A stretch of DNA of 64,000 bases from positions 124,001 to 188,000 of the forward strand of contig CAJUCO010000002.1 of assembly GCA_910585245.1 (NCBI GenBank), read 5' to 3'. The DNA comes from an uncultured Oscillibacter sp. GTDB taxonomy: Bacteria > Bacillota > Clostridia > Oscillospirales > Oscillospiraceae. Within the stretch, counting starts at the first letter, position 1. Each line of letters starts with the position of its first letter. Positions 34,413-43,286 of this stretch are shown one piece after another. The notes under the pieces were generated by a model. That model was not told the DNA's origin. It saw only the letters and a program-made list of their open reading frames with translations, and searched no databases. The translations under genes and the position numbers were made by a program.

Positions 34413-35609
34413 ATGATACAGATTGCGATTTTGGGTCTTGGCACCGTGGGGACGGGCGTTGCCAAGGTGGTGGCGGAAAACGCGCGGCAGATTGAGCGGA
34501 AGCTGGGAGAGCCGTTGCAGGTGAAAAGCGTGCTGGTCCGGCATTTCAAGGACGGGCCCTACCGTCAGCTGATGGTTGACGATTTCAAAAAGATCGAGGA
34601 GGACGACTCCATACGGGTGGTAGTGGAGACCATCGGCGGCGTGGAGGCGGCCTATGAGTACACGAAACGGGCCCTCTCCGCCGGAAAACACGTGGTCACC
34701 GCCAACAAGCAGTTGGTGGCGGAGCGGGGCTGCGAGCTGCTGGCCCTGGCAAAGAGGAAAAACGCCGGCTACCTCTTCGAGGCCAGCGTGGGCGGGGGGA
34801 TTCCGGTGCTCCACCCACTGACCCAGTGCATGGCGGCCAACCGCATCGACGAGGTCTACGGAATTTTGAATGGAACCACCAATTATATTCTCACCCGGAT
34901 GGTCCGCACCGGGGCCTTCTTCTCCGACGCCCTCCGGGAGGCCCAGACCAAGGGCTATGCCGAGGCGGACCCCACCGCCGACGTGGAGGGCATCGACGCG
35001 GGGCGGAAGATCTGCATTTTGGGGGATCTGGCCTTTGGCAACCAGATAGACCCGGACCAGGTGCCCATGGAGGGCATCAGCAAGCTGAGTCTCCGGGACG
35101 TGAAGATCGCCCAGCGGGCGGGTTACCGGATTAAGCTCCTGGGGCGGGCGGTGCGCCTCCCCGGCGGGGGGCGGACGGCCTATGTGGCCCCGCATCTGCT
35201 CCCGGAGGACAACCCTATGGCCAATGTGGAGGATGTGTTCAACGCCGTGATGGTTCGGGGCAACGCCACCGGCGAGGTGATGTTCTATGGCCGGGGGGCC
35301 GGGGAGCTGCCCACCGCCTCCGCCTGTGTGGCGGACGTGATGGAGTGTCTTCAGCAAAGCCCCCGGCGGGAGGGAATCGGCTGGTCGGCGGACACGGCGG
35401 GCTTTGAGGAGCCCTCCGGCCTGAAAACCCGGCACTACTTCCGCATTGAGGGCAGTCTCACCGACGCGGCTCTGGCCTTCGGACAGGTGGAGGTCCTCAG
35501 CGAGGACGGGGAGACCGCCTTTTTGACTGAGCCCCTCAGCGGCGCGGAGGCAAAGCGGCAGTCCCGGTCCTTGAACACCCTGGCCTGTATGCGGGTGCTG
35601 GACCACTGA
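34413..35609 (+). CDS. hom: Homoserine dehydrogenase
   Basis: A 398-residue enzyme reducing aspartate semialdehyde to homoserine with NAD(P)H. The Rossmann motif is ILGLGTVGTGV at the N-terminus; VTANKQLVAERGCEL and GTTNYILTRM with AEADPTADVEGIDAGRK carry the active-site Lys and Asp/Glu region. Firmicute enzymes usually have about 430 residues with a C-terminal ACT domain; here the chain ends after the catalytic part, so no ACT domain is present. ATG 34413 follows GAGGTTTGTAGG. Threonine/methionine pathway; followed by aspartate kinase. Confidence 0.95.
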   Translation: MIQIAILGLGTVGTGVAKVVAENARQIERKLGEPLQVKSVLVRHFKDGPYRQLMVDDFKKIEEDDSIRVVVETIGGVEAAYEYTKRALSAGKHVVTANKQLVAERGCELLALAKRKNAGYLFEASVGGGIPVLHPLTQCMAANRIDEVYGILNGTTNYILTRMVRTGAFFSDALREAQTKGYAEADPTADVEGIDAGRKICILGDLAFGNQIDPDQVPMEGISKLSLRDVKIAQRAGYRIKLLGRAVRLPGGGRTAYVAPHLLPEDNPMANVEDVFNAVMVRGNATGEVMFYGRGAGELPTASACVADVMECLQQSPRREGIGWSADTAGFEEPSGLKTRHYFRIEGSLTDAALAFGQVEVLSEDGETAFLTEPLSGAEAKRQSRSLNTLACMRVLDH

Positions 35610-35699
35610 CCCGCCGCTTCGTCTACCGCATATGATAGAGCGGGGGAGAAGGTCCTCCCCCTCCCAACCTGATTTCAAGCGGAAAAGGAAGAGAGACTC

Positions 35700-36911
35700 A
35701 TGAGTTTGATTGTACAGAAATTCGGCGGCAGCTCCGTGCGGGACGCCAAGCGCATCCAAAATGCCGCCCGAATCATCGCGGAGACCTATGTCAAGGGCAG
35801 AGACGTGATCGTGGTCCTGTCGGCCCAGGGGGATACCACGGACGATTTGATTGAAAAGGCGAAGGAAATCAACCCCAACGCCTCCAAGCGGGAGCTGGAT
35901 ATGCTCCTTGCTACAGGGGAGCAGATCTCCGTGGCCCTTTGCGCCATGGCGCTGGAGGCCATGGGCCTGCCTTGCGTGTCTTTGACGGCGTGGCAGGTGG
36001 GGATTCAGTCCTCCTCCGTCCATGCCGACGCCCGGATTAAGCGGATTGACGCCGAGCGGGTCCGCGCGGAGCTGGATCAGCACCGGATTGTCATAGTCAC
36101 AGGATTCCAGGGGGTGGACCGCAACGGCGATATTACCACTCTGGGCCGGGGCGGGTCCGATACCAGCGCCGTGGCGCTGGCGGCGGCCTTCCGGGCGGAT
36201 CTGTGCCAGATTTACACCGATGTGGACGGCGTGTACACCACGGACCCCCGCGTCGTCTCCACGGCCCGGAAGCTGGAGGAGATTACCTATGACGAGATGC
36301 TGGAACTGGCCAGCCAGGGGGCCCAGGTGCTGCACAACCGCAGCGTGGAGCTGGCAAAAAAGTTTCGGGTGAATCTGGAAGTGCTCTCCAGCCTGGAGCG
36401 CAAACCCGGCACGAAAATCAAGGAGGTTACCAAAGTGGAAAAGACCAACATCGCAGGTGTTGCGAAAGATACCAGCATTGCGCGGGTGGCCCTGGTGGGC
36501 CTGCAACATAATCCCGGCGTCGCCTTCCAGGTGTTTGACCTGCTGAGCAAACATAACATCAATGTGGACGTGATCCTCCAATCCATTGGCCGGGAGGACA
36601 CCAAGGATATCACCTTCACCATTCACCGCAAGGACCAGCAGGAAGTGGAATCCATTCTGAACGCCCACAAAGAGGCCCTGCGGTTCGACCACATTGAAGC
36701 GGACGACCAGATTGGAAAAGTCTCCATCGTGGGCGTGGGTCTGATGAGCAACTGCGGCGTGGCCGCCAAAATGTTTGAGGCCCTCTATGAGGCGGGAATC
36801 AATATCCAGATGATCAACACCTCTGAAATCCGGGTCTCCGTTCTTCTGGACGAGCAGGATGTGAACCGGGCGGTGCGGGCCATCCACGACAAATTTTTCG
36901 ACGAGCTCTAA
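35700..36911 (+). CDS. lysC: Aspartate kinase
   Basis: A 403-residue enzyme, first step of Lys/Thr/Met synthesis. IVQKFGGSSV is the kinase signature, then TGFQGVDRNGDITTLGRGGSDTSA and QIYTDVDGVYTTDPR. Two C-terminal ACT domains (about 265-330 and 343-403; GVAFQVFDLLSKHNINVDVI and GVAAKMFEALYEAGINIQMI) sense lysine and/or threonine. ATG 35700 follows GGAAAAGGAAGAGAG. It lies 90 bases after hom, a gap with a short stem but no gene. Confidence 0.96.
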   Translation: MSLIVQKFGGSSVRDAKRIQNAARIIAETYVKGRDVIVVLSAQGDTTDDLIEKAKEINPNASKRELDMLLATGEQISVALCAMALEAMGLPCVSLTAWQVGIQSSSVHADARIKRIDAERVRAELDQHRIVIVTGFQGVDRNGDITTLGRGGSDTSAVALAAAFRADLCQIYTDVDGVYTTDPRVVSTARKLEEITYDEMLELASQGAQVLHNRSVELAKKFRVNLEVLSSLERKPGTKIKEVTKVEKTNIAGVAKDTSIARVALVGLQHNPGVAFQVFDLLSKHNINVDVILQSIGREDTKDITFTIHRKDQQEVESILNAHKEALRFDHIEADDQIGKVSIVGVGLMSNCGVAAKMFEALYEAGINIQMINTSEIRVSVLLDEQDVNRAVRAIHDKFFDEL

Positions 36912-36917
36912 AGAGTG

Positions 36918-36985
36918 TGGAGAATGGACCGTGGAGAACGGGGCGGAAATAGTTCCCGTTTCGCACCTCCACGTTCCATTCTCCA
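36918..36985 (+). repeat. Large hairpin between lysC and the ACT gene
   Basis: Bases 36918-36936 and 36967-36985 pair over about 17 positions with one bulge, and the middle (36937-36942 with 36955-36960) pairs again, so the entire 68 bases fold into one rod. No T-run follows. It may be a repeat or an mRNA-stabilising structure. Confidence 0.7.
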
Positions 36986-37012
36986 TGTGTAATTTTTGAT
37001 TGGGGGTTTACT

Positions 37013-37282
37013 ATGAATGCCATCGTCACCGTCCTGGGACAGGACAAAGTGGGGATCATCGCCGCGGTCTGCAACCGTCTGGCAAATTACAACGTCAACA
37101 TCCTGGACATCTCCCAGACCATCCTCCAGGGGGCTTTCACCATGGTCATGGCGGTGGACGTCAGTAAGTCCACCGCCAGCTTCGGCGAACTGGGGAAGGG
37201 CCTTGCGGACCTGGGGGCGGAGATGGGCCTGTCCATCCGCATTCAGCGGGAGGAAATCTTCGACGCCATGCACAGCATTTAA
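37013..37282 (+). CDS. UPF0237 ACT domain protein
   Basis: An 89-residue protein made of a single ACT domain plus tail: NAIVTVLGQDKVGIIAAVCN, NVNILDISQTILQGAFTMVM. It is the UPF0237 family, which is nearly always next to a UPF0210 gene, as here (12-base gap). Probably a ligand-binding regulatory partner of the UPF0210 protein. The start ATG 37013 has a weak GGGGG site. Ligand unknown. Confidence 0.93.
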   Translation: MNAIVTVLGQDKVGIIAAVCNRLANYNVNILDISQTILQGAFTMVMAVDVSKSTASFGELGKGLADLGAEMGLSIRIQREEIFDAMHSI

Positions 37283-37294
37283 GGAGGGGTCCTC

Positions 37295-38653
37295 ATGCTG
37301 AATCAAAAGGAAATTCTCTCCACCATTGAGATGATCGACCAGCAGCACCTGGATATCCGCACCATCACCATGGGGATCTCCCTGCTCTCCTGCTGTGACC
37401 CGGACCCCAAGCGGGCCTGTGAGAAGGTGTACGAAAAAATCTGCCGCTGCGCCGAACATCTGGTGAAAACCGGCCAGGACATTGAGGACGAATTCGGCAT
37501 CCCCATTGTCAACAAGCGCATCTCCGTCACCCCTATGGCCCTGGTGGCCGGGGCCAGCGAGACAGAGGACTACGTGCCCTTCGCCCTGGCTCTGGACCGG
37601 GCGGCTCAGAGCTGCGGCGTGAACTTCATCGGCGGCTATTCCGCCCTGGTACAAAAGGGGCTGACGCTGGCCGACCAGCGGCTGATCCGCTCCATTCCCG
37701 AGGCCCTGGCCCGTACGGAGCTGGTGTGTTCCTCCGTCAACGTGGGCTCTACCCGGGCGGGAATCAACATGGACGCCGTGGCCCTTATGGGCCGGGTGAT
37801 TAGAGACACCGCCGCCGCCACGGCGGACCGGGACGGCCTCGGCTGTGCCAAGCTGGTGGTGTTTTGCAACGCCGTGGAGGACAACCCCTTTATGGCCGGG
37901 GCCTTCCACGGGCCCGGAGAGGCGGAAAAGGTCATCAATGTAGGGGTCTCCGGCCCCGGCGTGGTTTACCACGCCCTTCAGGCGGTGAAAGGCCAGCCCC
38001 TGGACGTGGCGGCGGAGACCATCAAGAAAACCGCCTTCCGGGTGACCCGCATGGGCCAGCTGGTGGCCCAGGAGGCCAGCCGCCGTCTGGGGGTCCCCTT
38101 TGGCATTGTGGACTTGAGCTTGGCCCCCACCCCGGCCATCGGGGACAGCGTGGCCCGGATTCTGGAGGAGCTGGGTCTGGAGGTCTGCGGCGCCCACGGC
38201 ACCACGGCGGCTCTGGCCATGTTGAACGACGCGGTGAAGAAGGGGGGCGTCATGGCCTCCTCCAGCGTGGGGGGCCTCTCCGGGGCCTTTATTCCCGTCA
38301 GCGAGGACGAGGGCATGATCGCCGCCGCCCGGTCCGGGACGCTGTGTCTGGACAAGCTGGAGGCCATGACCTGCGTGTGCTCCGTGGGATTGGACATGAT
38401 CGCCATTCCCGGGGATACCCCGGCGGAGACCATCGCGGCAATCATCGCCGACGAGGCGGCCATTGGAATGGTGAACAACAAAACCACCGCCGTGCGCATC
38501 CTTCCCGCTCCGGGAAAGGATGTGGGGGGCACCATTGAGATGGGGGGCCTGCTTGGCAGCGCCCCGGTGATGCCGGTGCACCGGGAGTCCTCCGCCGGGT
38601 TGATCAACCGGGGCGGACGAATCCCCGCACCGCTGCACAGCCTGCGGAACTGA
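37295..38653 (+). CDS. UPF0210 (DUF711, PFL family) protein
   Basis: A 452-residue cytosolic protein with the UPF0210 landmarks: [68 protein letters not shown] and [20 protein letters not shown]. Family structures show a pyruvate-formate-lyase-like fold lacking the glycyl radical; activity is unknown. ATG 37295 follows AAGGAGGGG. Last gene of the aspartate-family cluster, which may hint at a role in amino-acid metabolism. Confidence 0.93.
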   Translation: MLNQKEILSTIEMIDQQHLDIRTITMGISLLSCCDPDPKRACEKVYEKICRCAEHLVKTGQDIEDEFGIPIVNKRISVTPMALVAGASETEDYVPFALALDRAAQSCGVNFIGGYSALVQKGLTLADQRLIRSIPEALARTELVCSSVNVGSTRAGINMDAVALMGRVIRDTAAATADRDGLGCAKLVVFCNAVEDNPFMAGAFHGPGEAEKVINVGVSGPGVVYHALQAVKGQPLDVAAETIKKTAFRVTRMGQLVAQEASRRLGVPFGIVDLSLAPTPAIGDSVARILEELGLEVCGAHGTTAALAMLNDAVKKGGVMASSSVGGLSGAFIPVSEDEGMIAAARSGTLCLDKLEAMTCVCSVGLDMIAIPGDTPAETIAAIIADEAAIGMVNNKTTAVRILPAPGKDVGGTIEMGGLLGSAPVMPVHRESSAGLINRGGRIPAPLHSLRN

Positions 38654-38683
38654 GGGGGTTCCCCCTCAGCTCCTTGGCTGTGC

Positions 38684-38775
38684 GGGTTTTTCAAACCTCT
38701 TTGAGGTTTGAAAAACGGTTGATTGAAAACGAGAGAAACCCCTGATGGGTTTCTCTCGTAGCTCTTTTCCTTTCC
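38684..38775 (-). repeat. Dispersed two-hairpin intergenic element, copy B
   Basis: The reverse complement of 38728-38775 equals 3560-3607 except for one base. On the minus strand the first stem is followed by GTTTTC, and a second stem (38688-38700 with 38703-38715) takes the place of the copy A second stem with different paired bases. It lies 3-prime to the small RHH-like gene on the minus strand and 3-prime to the UPF0210 gene on the plus strand. A further stem (38650-38669) overlaps the UPF0210 stop. Confidence 0.75.
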
Positions 38776-38801
38776 GATATCTTTCGGTTCCCCGCTGAAA
38801 G

Positions 38802-38828
38802 GGACCGCCCGGAGGGCGGTCCTTTTAT
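38802..38828 (+). terminator. Terminator of the aspartate-family/UPF0210 operon
   Basis: An 8-bp GC-rich stem (38802-38809 with 38815-38822), then TTTTATTC. It overlaps the end of the convergent RHH-like gene. Confidence 0.8.
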
Positions 38829-38992
38829 TCTTCTTTCAGGCAGCTTTCAATCATGGAAATGACCACGTTGTTGAAGCTGGTTTTATTTTCTCCGGCGATG
38901 GCCTCCAGCCGGTCGGCGAGGGAACGTTTCATATATAGGGTTTTATAGATGGACTCCTCCTTAGCAGGCGGTTTCTTTAATTCAAATTTCAT
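38825..38992 (-). CDS. Small ribbon-helix-helix-like protein, 55 residues
   Basis: Too short for most gene finders but credible. ATG 38992 follows GAGGTGAGGGG; the chain is MKFELKKPPAKEESIYKTLY, then MKRSLADRLEAIAGENKTSF and NNVVISMIESCLKEE. The order beta strand (YKTLYMK), helix (SLADRLEAIAGENK), helix (SFNNVVISMIESCLKE) matches Arc/MetJ-type RHH DNA-binding proteins. Small proteins with the SFNNVV segment are widespread in Clostridia. Its target is unknown; the divergent gene at 39118 is the obvious neighbour. Confidence 0.8.
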   Translation of the reverse strand: MKFELKKPPAKEESIYKTLYMKRSLADRLEAIAGENKTSFNNVVISMIESCLKEE

Positions 38993-39117
38993 CCCCTCAC
39001 CTCAACCATATTTTACACGGTCCGTCTGTCAAAAGATAACGCAGAAATTTCTGGTATATGTTCTGGTGTATCGCAAGGGAACAGAAAAAGGTACACTGAT
39101 AGGCAGGAGGTGGGACC

Positions 39118-39435
39118 ATGGAAATCGACCGGGAGACGCTTTTGAAGCTGGCCAGGGAGGATTGCCGCATACGTGCGGACTGGCTGCAAATCTGGACGGC
39201 CTTTGCGGAGGAGGCGCTGGAAAAGGAGGAGTTCTGGGAAGTGCTCTACGGGTTTCTCTTCTGGGCGGAAACCGAGTCTCAGCGCCGCCGCGCGTATCTG
39301 GCGTCGGTGGCGCCGGAGCTGGCGGAAGAGGAGCCGGAGGCGGAGAGAAAGGGCGCGAGAGTCCTTTGGGAGCTGGAGAAACGGCGGATGGAATTTTACC
39401 GGAAAAGAAGGAAAAAACCAGCGCGGGAGCCGTGA
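39118..39435 (+). CDS. Hypothetical acidic/basic helical protein
   Basis: A 105-residue protein, ATG 39118 after GGAGGTGGGACC. It is predicted all-helical and rich in Glu, Arg and Trp (ADWLQIWTAFAEEALEKEEFWE, then FLFWAETESQRRRAYLASVA), with a strongly basic end (MEFYRKRRKKPAREP). No family recognised; no membrane segment or signal. It diverges from the RHH-like gene (126 bases apart) and converges on queH. Confidence 0.65.
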   Translation: MEIDRETLLKLAREDCRIRADWLQIWTAFAEEALEKEEFWEVLYGFLFWAETESQRRRAYLASVAPELAEEEPEAERKGARVLWELEKRRMEFYRKRRKKPAREP

Positions 39436-39455
39436 GGCCCCGCGCTTTTTCCGGC

Positions 39456-40022
39456 TCACTTCCCGGCGAACCGCGCCCGATCCCGGTCGATCTGCTTTTG
39501 ATACCGGTCCTGCTCCGAAAAGACGCAGCCGCAGTATTTCTGCATATAAAATCCCAGTTCCCGGGCCCGCTGGTTCCCGGCCCGGAAGTTCGGGCGAAAG
39601 TCCTGGTAGAAAAACGCCACGCCGTATTGCTTTGCGTACCGCTCCGCCGCCTGGACGATGCCCGCGTGATCTTGGTAGGTGCTTGCCAGCAAGGTGGTGG
39701 TGAAGGCGGGAAAGCCGTGCTCCGCGGCGTATTTCGCCGTCCCCTCAATCCGGTGCTCGTAGCAGTAGGCACACCGGTGGTCGATGTCCTCCGCCACGTG
39801 ACGGACGAAGTCCCGAAGGCCATAGTCCTCCCGGACCCGCGTCTCCATGCCGATGGTGGAGGCGTACTCCAAAAGGCAGTCCCGCCGGGCCTGGTATTCC
39901 TTCCAGGGGTGGATGTTGGGATTGTACCAGAAGGCCACCGGTTCCACGCCGCCGTCCCGGAGGGGACCGACACAGCTCAGGGAACAGGGGGCGCAACAGC
40001 AGTGGAGGAGAACGGTTTTCAT
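39456..40022 (-). CDS. queH: Epoxyqueuosine reductase QueH
   Basis: A 188-residue iron-sulfur enzyme (DUF208) that performs the last step of queuosine synthesis in bacteria lacking QueG. The N-terminal LLHCCCAPC, the HRCAYCYEHRI motif and the C-terminal KYCGCVFS give the cysteines for the 4Fe-4S cluster and a second metal. FWYNPNIHPWKEYQARRD is a family mark. The ATG at 40022 is spaced for AAGCGAGG; the ATG two codons earlier (40028) sits too close. Promoter at 40055-40083. Confidence 0.95.
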   Translation of the reverse strand: MKTVLLHCCCAPCSLSCVGPLRDGGVEPVAFWYNPNIHPWKEYQARRDCLLEYASTIGMETRVREDYGLRDFVRHVAEDIDHRCAYCYEHRIEGTAKYAAEHGFPAFTTTLLASTYQDHAGIVQAAERYAKQYGVAFFYQDFRPNFRAGNQRARELGFYMQKYCGCVFSEQDRYQKQIDRDRARFAGK

Positions 40023-40054
40023 GGTCATGCCTCGCTTCCTTGTTGAATAAGATC

Positions 40055-40083
40055 AGTATAACACGTCTCCTTCAAAGTTACAA
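40055..40083 (-). promoter_or_regulatory. Promoter of queH
   Basis: On the minus strand TTGTAA (40083-40078), 17 bases, TATACT (40060-40055), 33 bases before the start codon. Confidence 0.78.
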
Positions 40084-40142
40084 GAGCCGTGGGACAGGCC
40101 ATTTTTAACGGGTTCTTTACAGTTTTTCAAGGGATTGACGAT

Positions 40143-40170
40143 TGCAAAACGAGTCGAAAGCGTGTATGAT
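40143..40170 (+). promoter_or_regulatory. Probable promoter of the dehydratase-activase operon
   Basis: TTGCAA (40143-40148), 16 bases, TATGAT (40165-40170), about 75 bases before the TTG start. Confidence 0.55.
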
Positions 40171-40244
40171 ACCACTGATACGATATCTTATGATTTCTGC
40201 TTAAATGGCGATGGGTAATCGTTTGCGCAAAGGAGGGACGTGGC

Positions 40245-43166
40245 TTGAAGATCGGGCTTGACGTGGGGTCCACCACCATCAAATGCGTGGTGCTGGACGG
40301 CGCGGACAACATCGTATACAGCGACTACCGGCGGCATTTCAGCCATATCCTGGAAAAGACCGAGGAGTTGCTCCGCCATGTGGCAAAGCGGTATGTCCCC
40401 AACCGCCGGGCGGAGCTGGCCATTTCCGGCTCCGCCGGAATGGGCATGGCGGAGAGCGTGGGCGTGCCCTTTGTGCAGGAGGTGTTCGCCACCCGTGTGG
40501 CGGCGGGCCGTCTGGCCCCCGGCGCCGACGTGGTGATAGAGTTGGGGGGTGAGGACGCCAAGATCCTCTTTCTCACCGGAGGCATGGAGGTCCGGATGAA
40601 CGGCTCTTGCGCCGGGGGCACCGGGGCCTTCATCGACCAGATGGCGACCCTTTTGAAAATGACCGCCGGCGAGATGGACGAAGCCGCACAGAAAGCGGAA
40701 AAGACCTATACCATCGCCTCCCGCTGCGGCGTCTTTGCCAAAAGCGACGTCCAGCCCCTGGTCAATCAGGGGGCCAAGGTCCAGGACATTGCCGCCAGCA
40801 TCTATCAGGCGGTGGTGAATCAGACCGTCGCGGGTCTGGCCCAGGGGCGGCCTATCAAGGGAACCGTCCTCTACCTGGGGGGGCCGCTGACCTTCTCCAA
40901 GTGCCTGCGAAAGAGCTTTGACAACACCCTGGGGGTCACCGGGACCTGCCCGGAGAACAGCTTGTTGTTCGTGGCCCTGGGGGCCGCGTTTTACTCTGAC
41001 CAGAGCGTTGACCTGGAGGATGTGGCGGACCGTCTCCAAAAGCGGGGAGCCTCGGAGACCTACCGGAGCCAGCCGCCCCTGTTTCAAAATCAGGCGGAGT
41101 ACAAGGCCTTCCGGAAGCGACACGCCCAGGCGAAGGTGGTCCGGGCGCCCTTCGGCCCGGACTATGCAGCTCCGGTCCATATCGGCATCGACTCCGGGTC
41201 CACCACCGTGAAGGTGGCGGTCATCGATCAGGAGGCCCGGCTGCTCTTCACCGATTACCGGCCCAACCTGGGCAATCCCGTGCCCCTGATCCGGGGCGTG
41301 TTGCAAAGACTCTATGACGAACACCCTGCCCTTCAGGTGGCCTCCGTCACCACCACCGGCTATGGGGAGGAGCTGGCGAAAAACGCCTTCCACGCCGATT
41401 ACGGCGTGGTGGAGACCGTGGCCCACTTTACCGCCGCGAGACACTTCTTGCCTCATGTGGACTTTATCATCGACATCGGCGGGCAGGACATGAAATGTTT
41501 CAAAATTGAAGACGGAGCCATCAGCAACATCTTCTTAAACGAAGCCTGTTCCTCCGGCTGCGGCAGCTTCCTCCAGACCTTCGCCCAGGCGCTGGGCCAC
41601 GACGTGAAGGACTTCGCGGAGCTGGGCCTCTTCGCGGACCGGCCCGTGGACCTGGGGAGCCGCTGTACGGTCTTTATGAATTCCAGCGTCAAGCAGGCCC
41701 AAAAAGACGGGGCCAGCGTGGAAAACATCTCCGCGGGCCTTTCCATCTCCGTAGTGAAAAACGCCATCTACAAGGTCATCCGGGCCTCCAGCCCCGAGGA
41801 GCTGGGGCGAAACGTGGTGGTCCAGGGGGGCACCTTCTACAACGAGGCGGTGCTCCGGGCTTTTGAGAAGGAAATGGGGGTGGAGGTCATCCGCCCGGAC
41901 ATCGCAGGGCTTATGGGGGCCTTTGGCGCGGCCCTCTACGGCCGGGGCAAAGCCGCCGCCGGACAGGCCAGCGCGCTTTTGAGCCGGGAGGCTCTGGCGA
42001 AGTTCTCTCAGAAGACCCTGACGAAGACCTGTGGCCTTTGCGGAAATAACTGCCAGCTCACAGTAAATACCTTCGCGGGCGGCGAGACCTTCATCAGCGG
42101 AAACCGCTGTGACCGCCCCGTCACCGGCAGGGCCGGCGGGGAGGAGCGGAACCTGTACGCTTACAAGCGGAAGCTGCTGCTAGGCTATAAGCCCGTGCCG
42201 GGAAAACGGGGAAAGATCGGCATTCCCCTGTGCCTGAATCTGTGGGAGCTGCTGCCGTTTTGGCACACCTTCTTCACGAAACTGGGCTTTGCCGTGTACC
42301 ACAGCCCCCTCTCCAGCCGGGATTTGTACTTAAAGGGACAGGCGACCATCCCCAGTGACACCGCCTGCTTCCCGGCGAAGCTGGCCCACGGACACATCCA
42401 GTTCCTCTCCAAGCTGGGCATGGACGCCATATTCTACCCCTGCATGACCTATAATTTGGACGAGGGCCTGGGGGACAATCATTATAACTGCCCTGTGGTG
42501 GCCTATTACCCGGAGGTCATCGCCGGAAACTGCCCGGAGATCAAGGAGACCCTGTTTCTCTACGACTACGTGGGCCTCCACCGGCCCAAGGATTTTACCA
42601 GGAAGATTTACGACATCCTCCGGCGGCATTTTCCCGACGTCACCAAAGCCGAGGTCCGGGAGGCCAGCGGCGCGGCCTACGACGAGTACGCCCATCACAT
42701 GGCCCGGGTCCGCCGGGAGGGGGTCCGGATCATGGAACAGGCCCGGGCCGAGGGGCGGCGAATCATCGTCCTGGCAGGGCGTCCCTACCACGTGGACCCG
42801 GAGGTGAATCACGGCATTGACACGTTGATCACCCGGTTTGGCGCGGCGGTGGTGACGGAGGATTCCGTTTCCGGCCTGGTGGATAAATTTCCCACTACGG
42901 TGCTGAACCAGTGGACCTACCACTCCCGGCTCTACGCGGCCGCCCGGTATTGTGTGGAGCACCGGGACTGCGATTTGGTGCAGCTGGTCAGCTTTGGCTG
43001 CGGTGTGGACGCCATCACCACCGACGAGACCCAGGCCATTTTGCAACAGGGGGGAAAGCTCTACACGGAGCTGAAAATCGACGAGATCACCAACCTGGGC
43101 GCGGTGCGCATCCGGTTGAGAAGTCTTTTCGCCGCCCTGGACGAGGTTCCGGTTTCGCAAGAGTAA
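40245..43166 (+). CDS. Acyl-CoA dehydratase activase-related protein (tandem BcrAD/BadFG ATPase + DUF2229)
   Basis: A 973-residue protein starting at TTG 40245, with AAAGGAGGG in front. Residues 1-260 are a first ASKHA ATPase (GLDVGSTTIKCVVLDG, SCAGGTGAFIDQMA), 308-570 a second (GIDSGSTTVKVAVID, ACSSGCGSFLQTFA, then GGTFYNEAVLRAFEKE), and from about 605 a DUF2229/COG3580 region with a Cys motif CGLCGNNCQL. The second ATPase has the Cys that bridges a 4Fe-4S cluster in 2-hydroxyacyl-CoA dehydratase activators. In many Clostridia this protein is fused to the next gene into one chain of about 1,400 residues. Exact substrate unknown; no dehydratase alpha/beta pair is nearby. Confidence 0.9.
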   Translation: MKIGLDVGSTTIKCVVLDGADNIVYSDYRRHFSHILEKTEELLRHVAKRYVPNRRAELAISGSAGMGMAESVGVPFVQEVFATRVAAGRLAPGADVVIELGGEDAKILFLTGGMEVRMNGSCAGGTGAFIDQMATLLKMTAGEMDEAAQKAEKTYTIASRCGVFAKSDVQPLVNQGAKVQDIAASIYQAVVNQTVAGLAQGRPIKGTVLYLGGPLTFSKCLRKSFDNTLGVTGTCPENSLLFVALGAAFYSDQSVDLEDVADRLQKRGASETYRSQPPLFQNQAEYKAFRKRHAQAKVVRAPFGPDYAAPVHIGIDSGSTTVKVAVIDQEARLLFTDYRPNLGNPVPLIRGVLQRLYDEHPALQVASVTTTGYGEELAKNAFHADYGVVETVAHFTAARHFLPHVDFIIDIGGQDMKCFKIEDGAISNIFLNEACSSGCGSFLQTFAQALGHDVKDFAELGLFADRPVDLGSRCTVFMNSSVKQAQKDGASVENISAGLSISVVKNAIYKVIRASSPEELGRNVVVQGGTFYNEAVLRAFEKEMGVEVIRPDIAGLMGAFGAALYGRGKAAAGQASALLSREALAKFSQKTLTKTCGLCGNNCQLTVNTFAGGETFISGNRCDRPVTGRAGGEERNLYAYKRKLLLGYKPVPGKRGKIGIPLCLNLWELLPFWHTFFTKLGFAVYHSPLSSRDLYLKGQATIPSDTACFPAKLAHGHIQFLSKLGMDAIFYPCMTYNLDEGLGDNHYNCPVVAYYPEVIAGNCPEIKETLFLYDYVGLHRPKDFTRKIYDILRRHFPDVTKAEVREASGAAYDEYAHHMARVRREGVRIMEQARAEGRRIIVLAGRPYHVDPEVNHGIDTLITRFGAAVVTEDSVSGLVDKFPTTVLNQWTYHSRLYAAARYCVEHRDCDLVQLVSFGCGVDAITTDETQAILQQGGKLYTELKIDEITNLGAVRIRLRSLFAALDEVPVSQE

Positions 43167-43286
43167 TCCAAAGAGTGTTCATGCGCTCCGTCTTATCCGG
43201 AGGGTATCGGAGCGGCGGCAACGCGGTCCGGCCGGTTTCGGGGACGGGCTGCGTTTAAGAGATCATGCGGGAGGTTAGAGCCAATT

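Noticed and set aside
34167..36986. A 939-codon minus-strand open frame covering hom and lysC
   Set aside because: Antisense to two clear enzymes. The long frame results from codon bias (few stops opposite GC-rich codons); composition is not protein-like.
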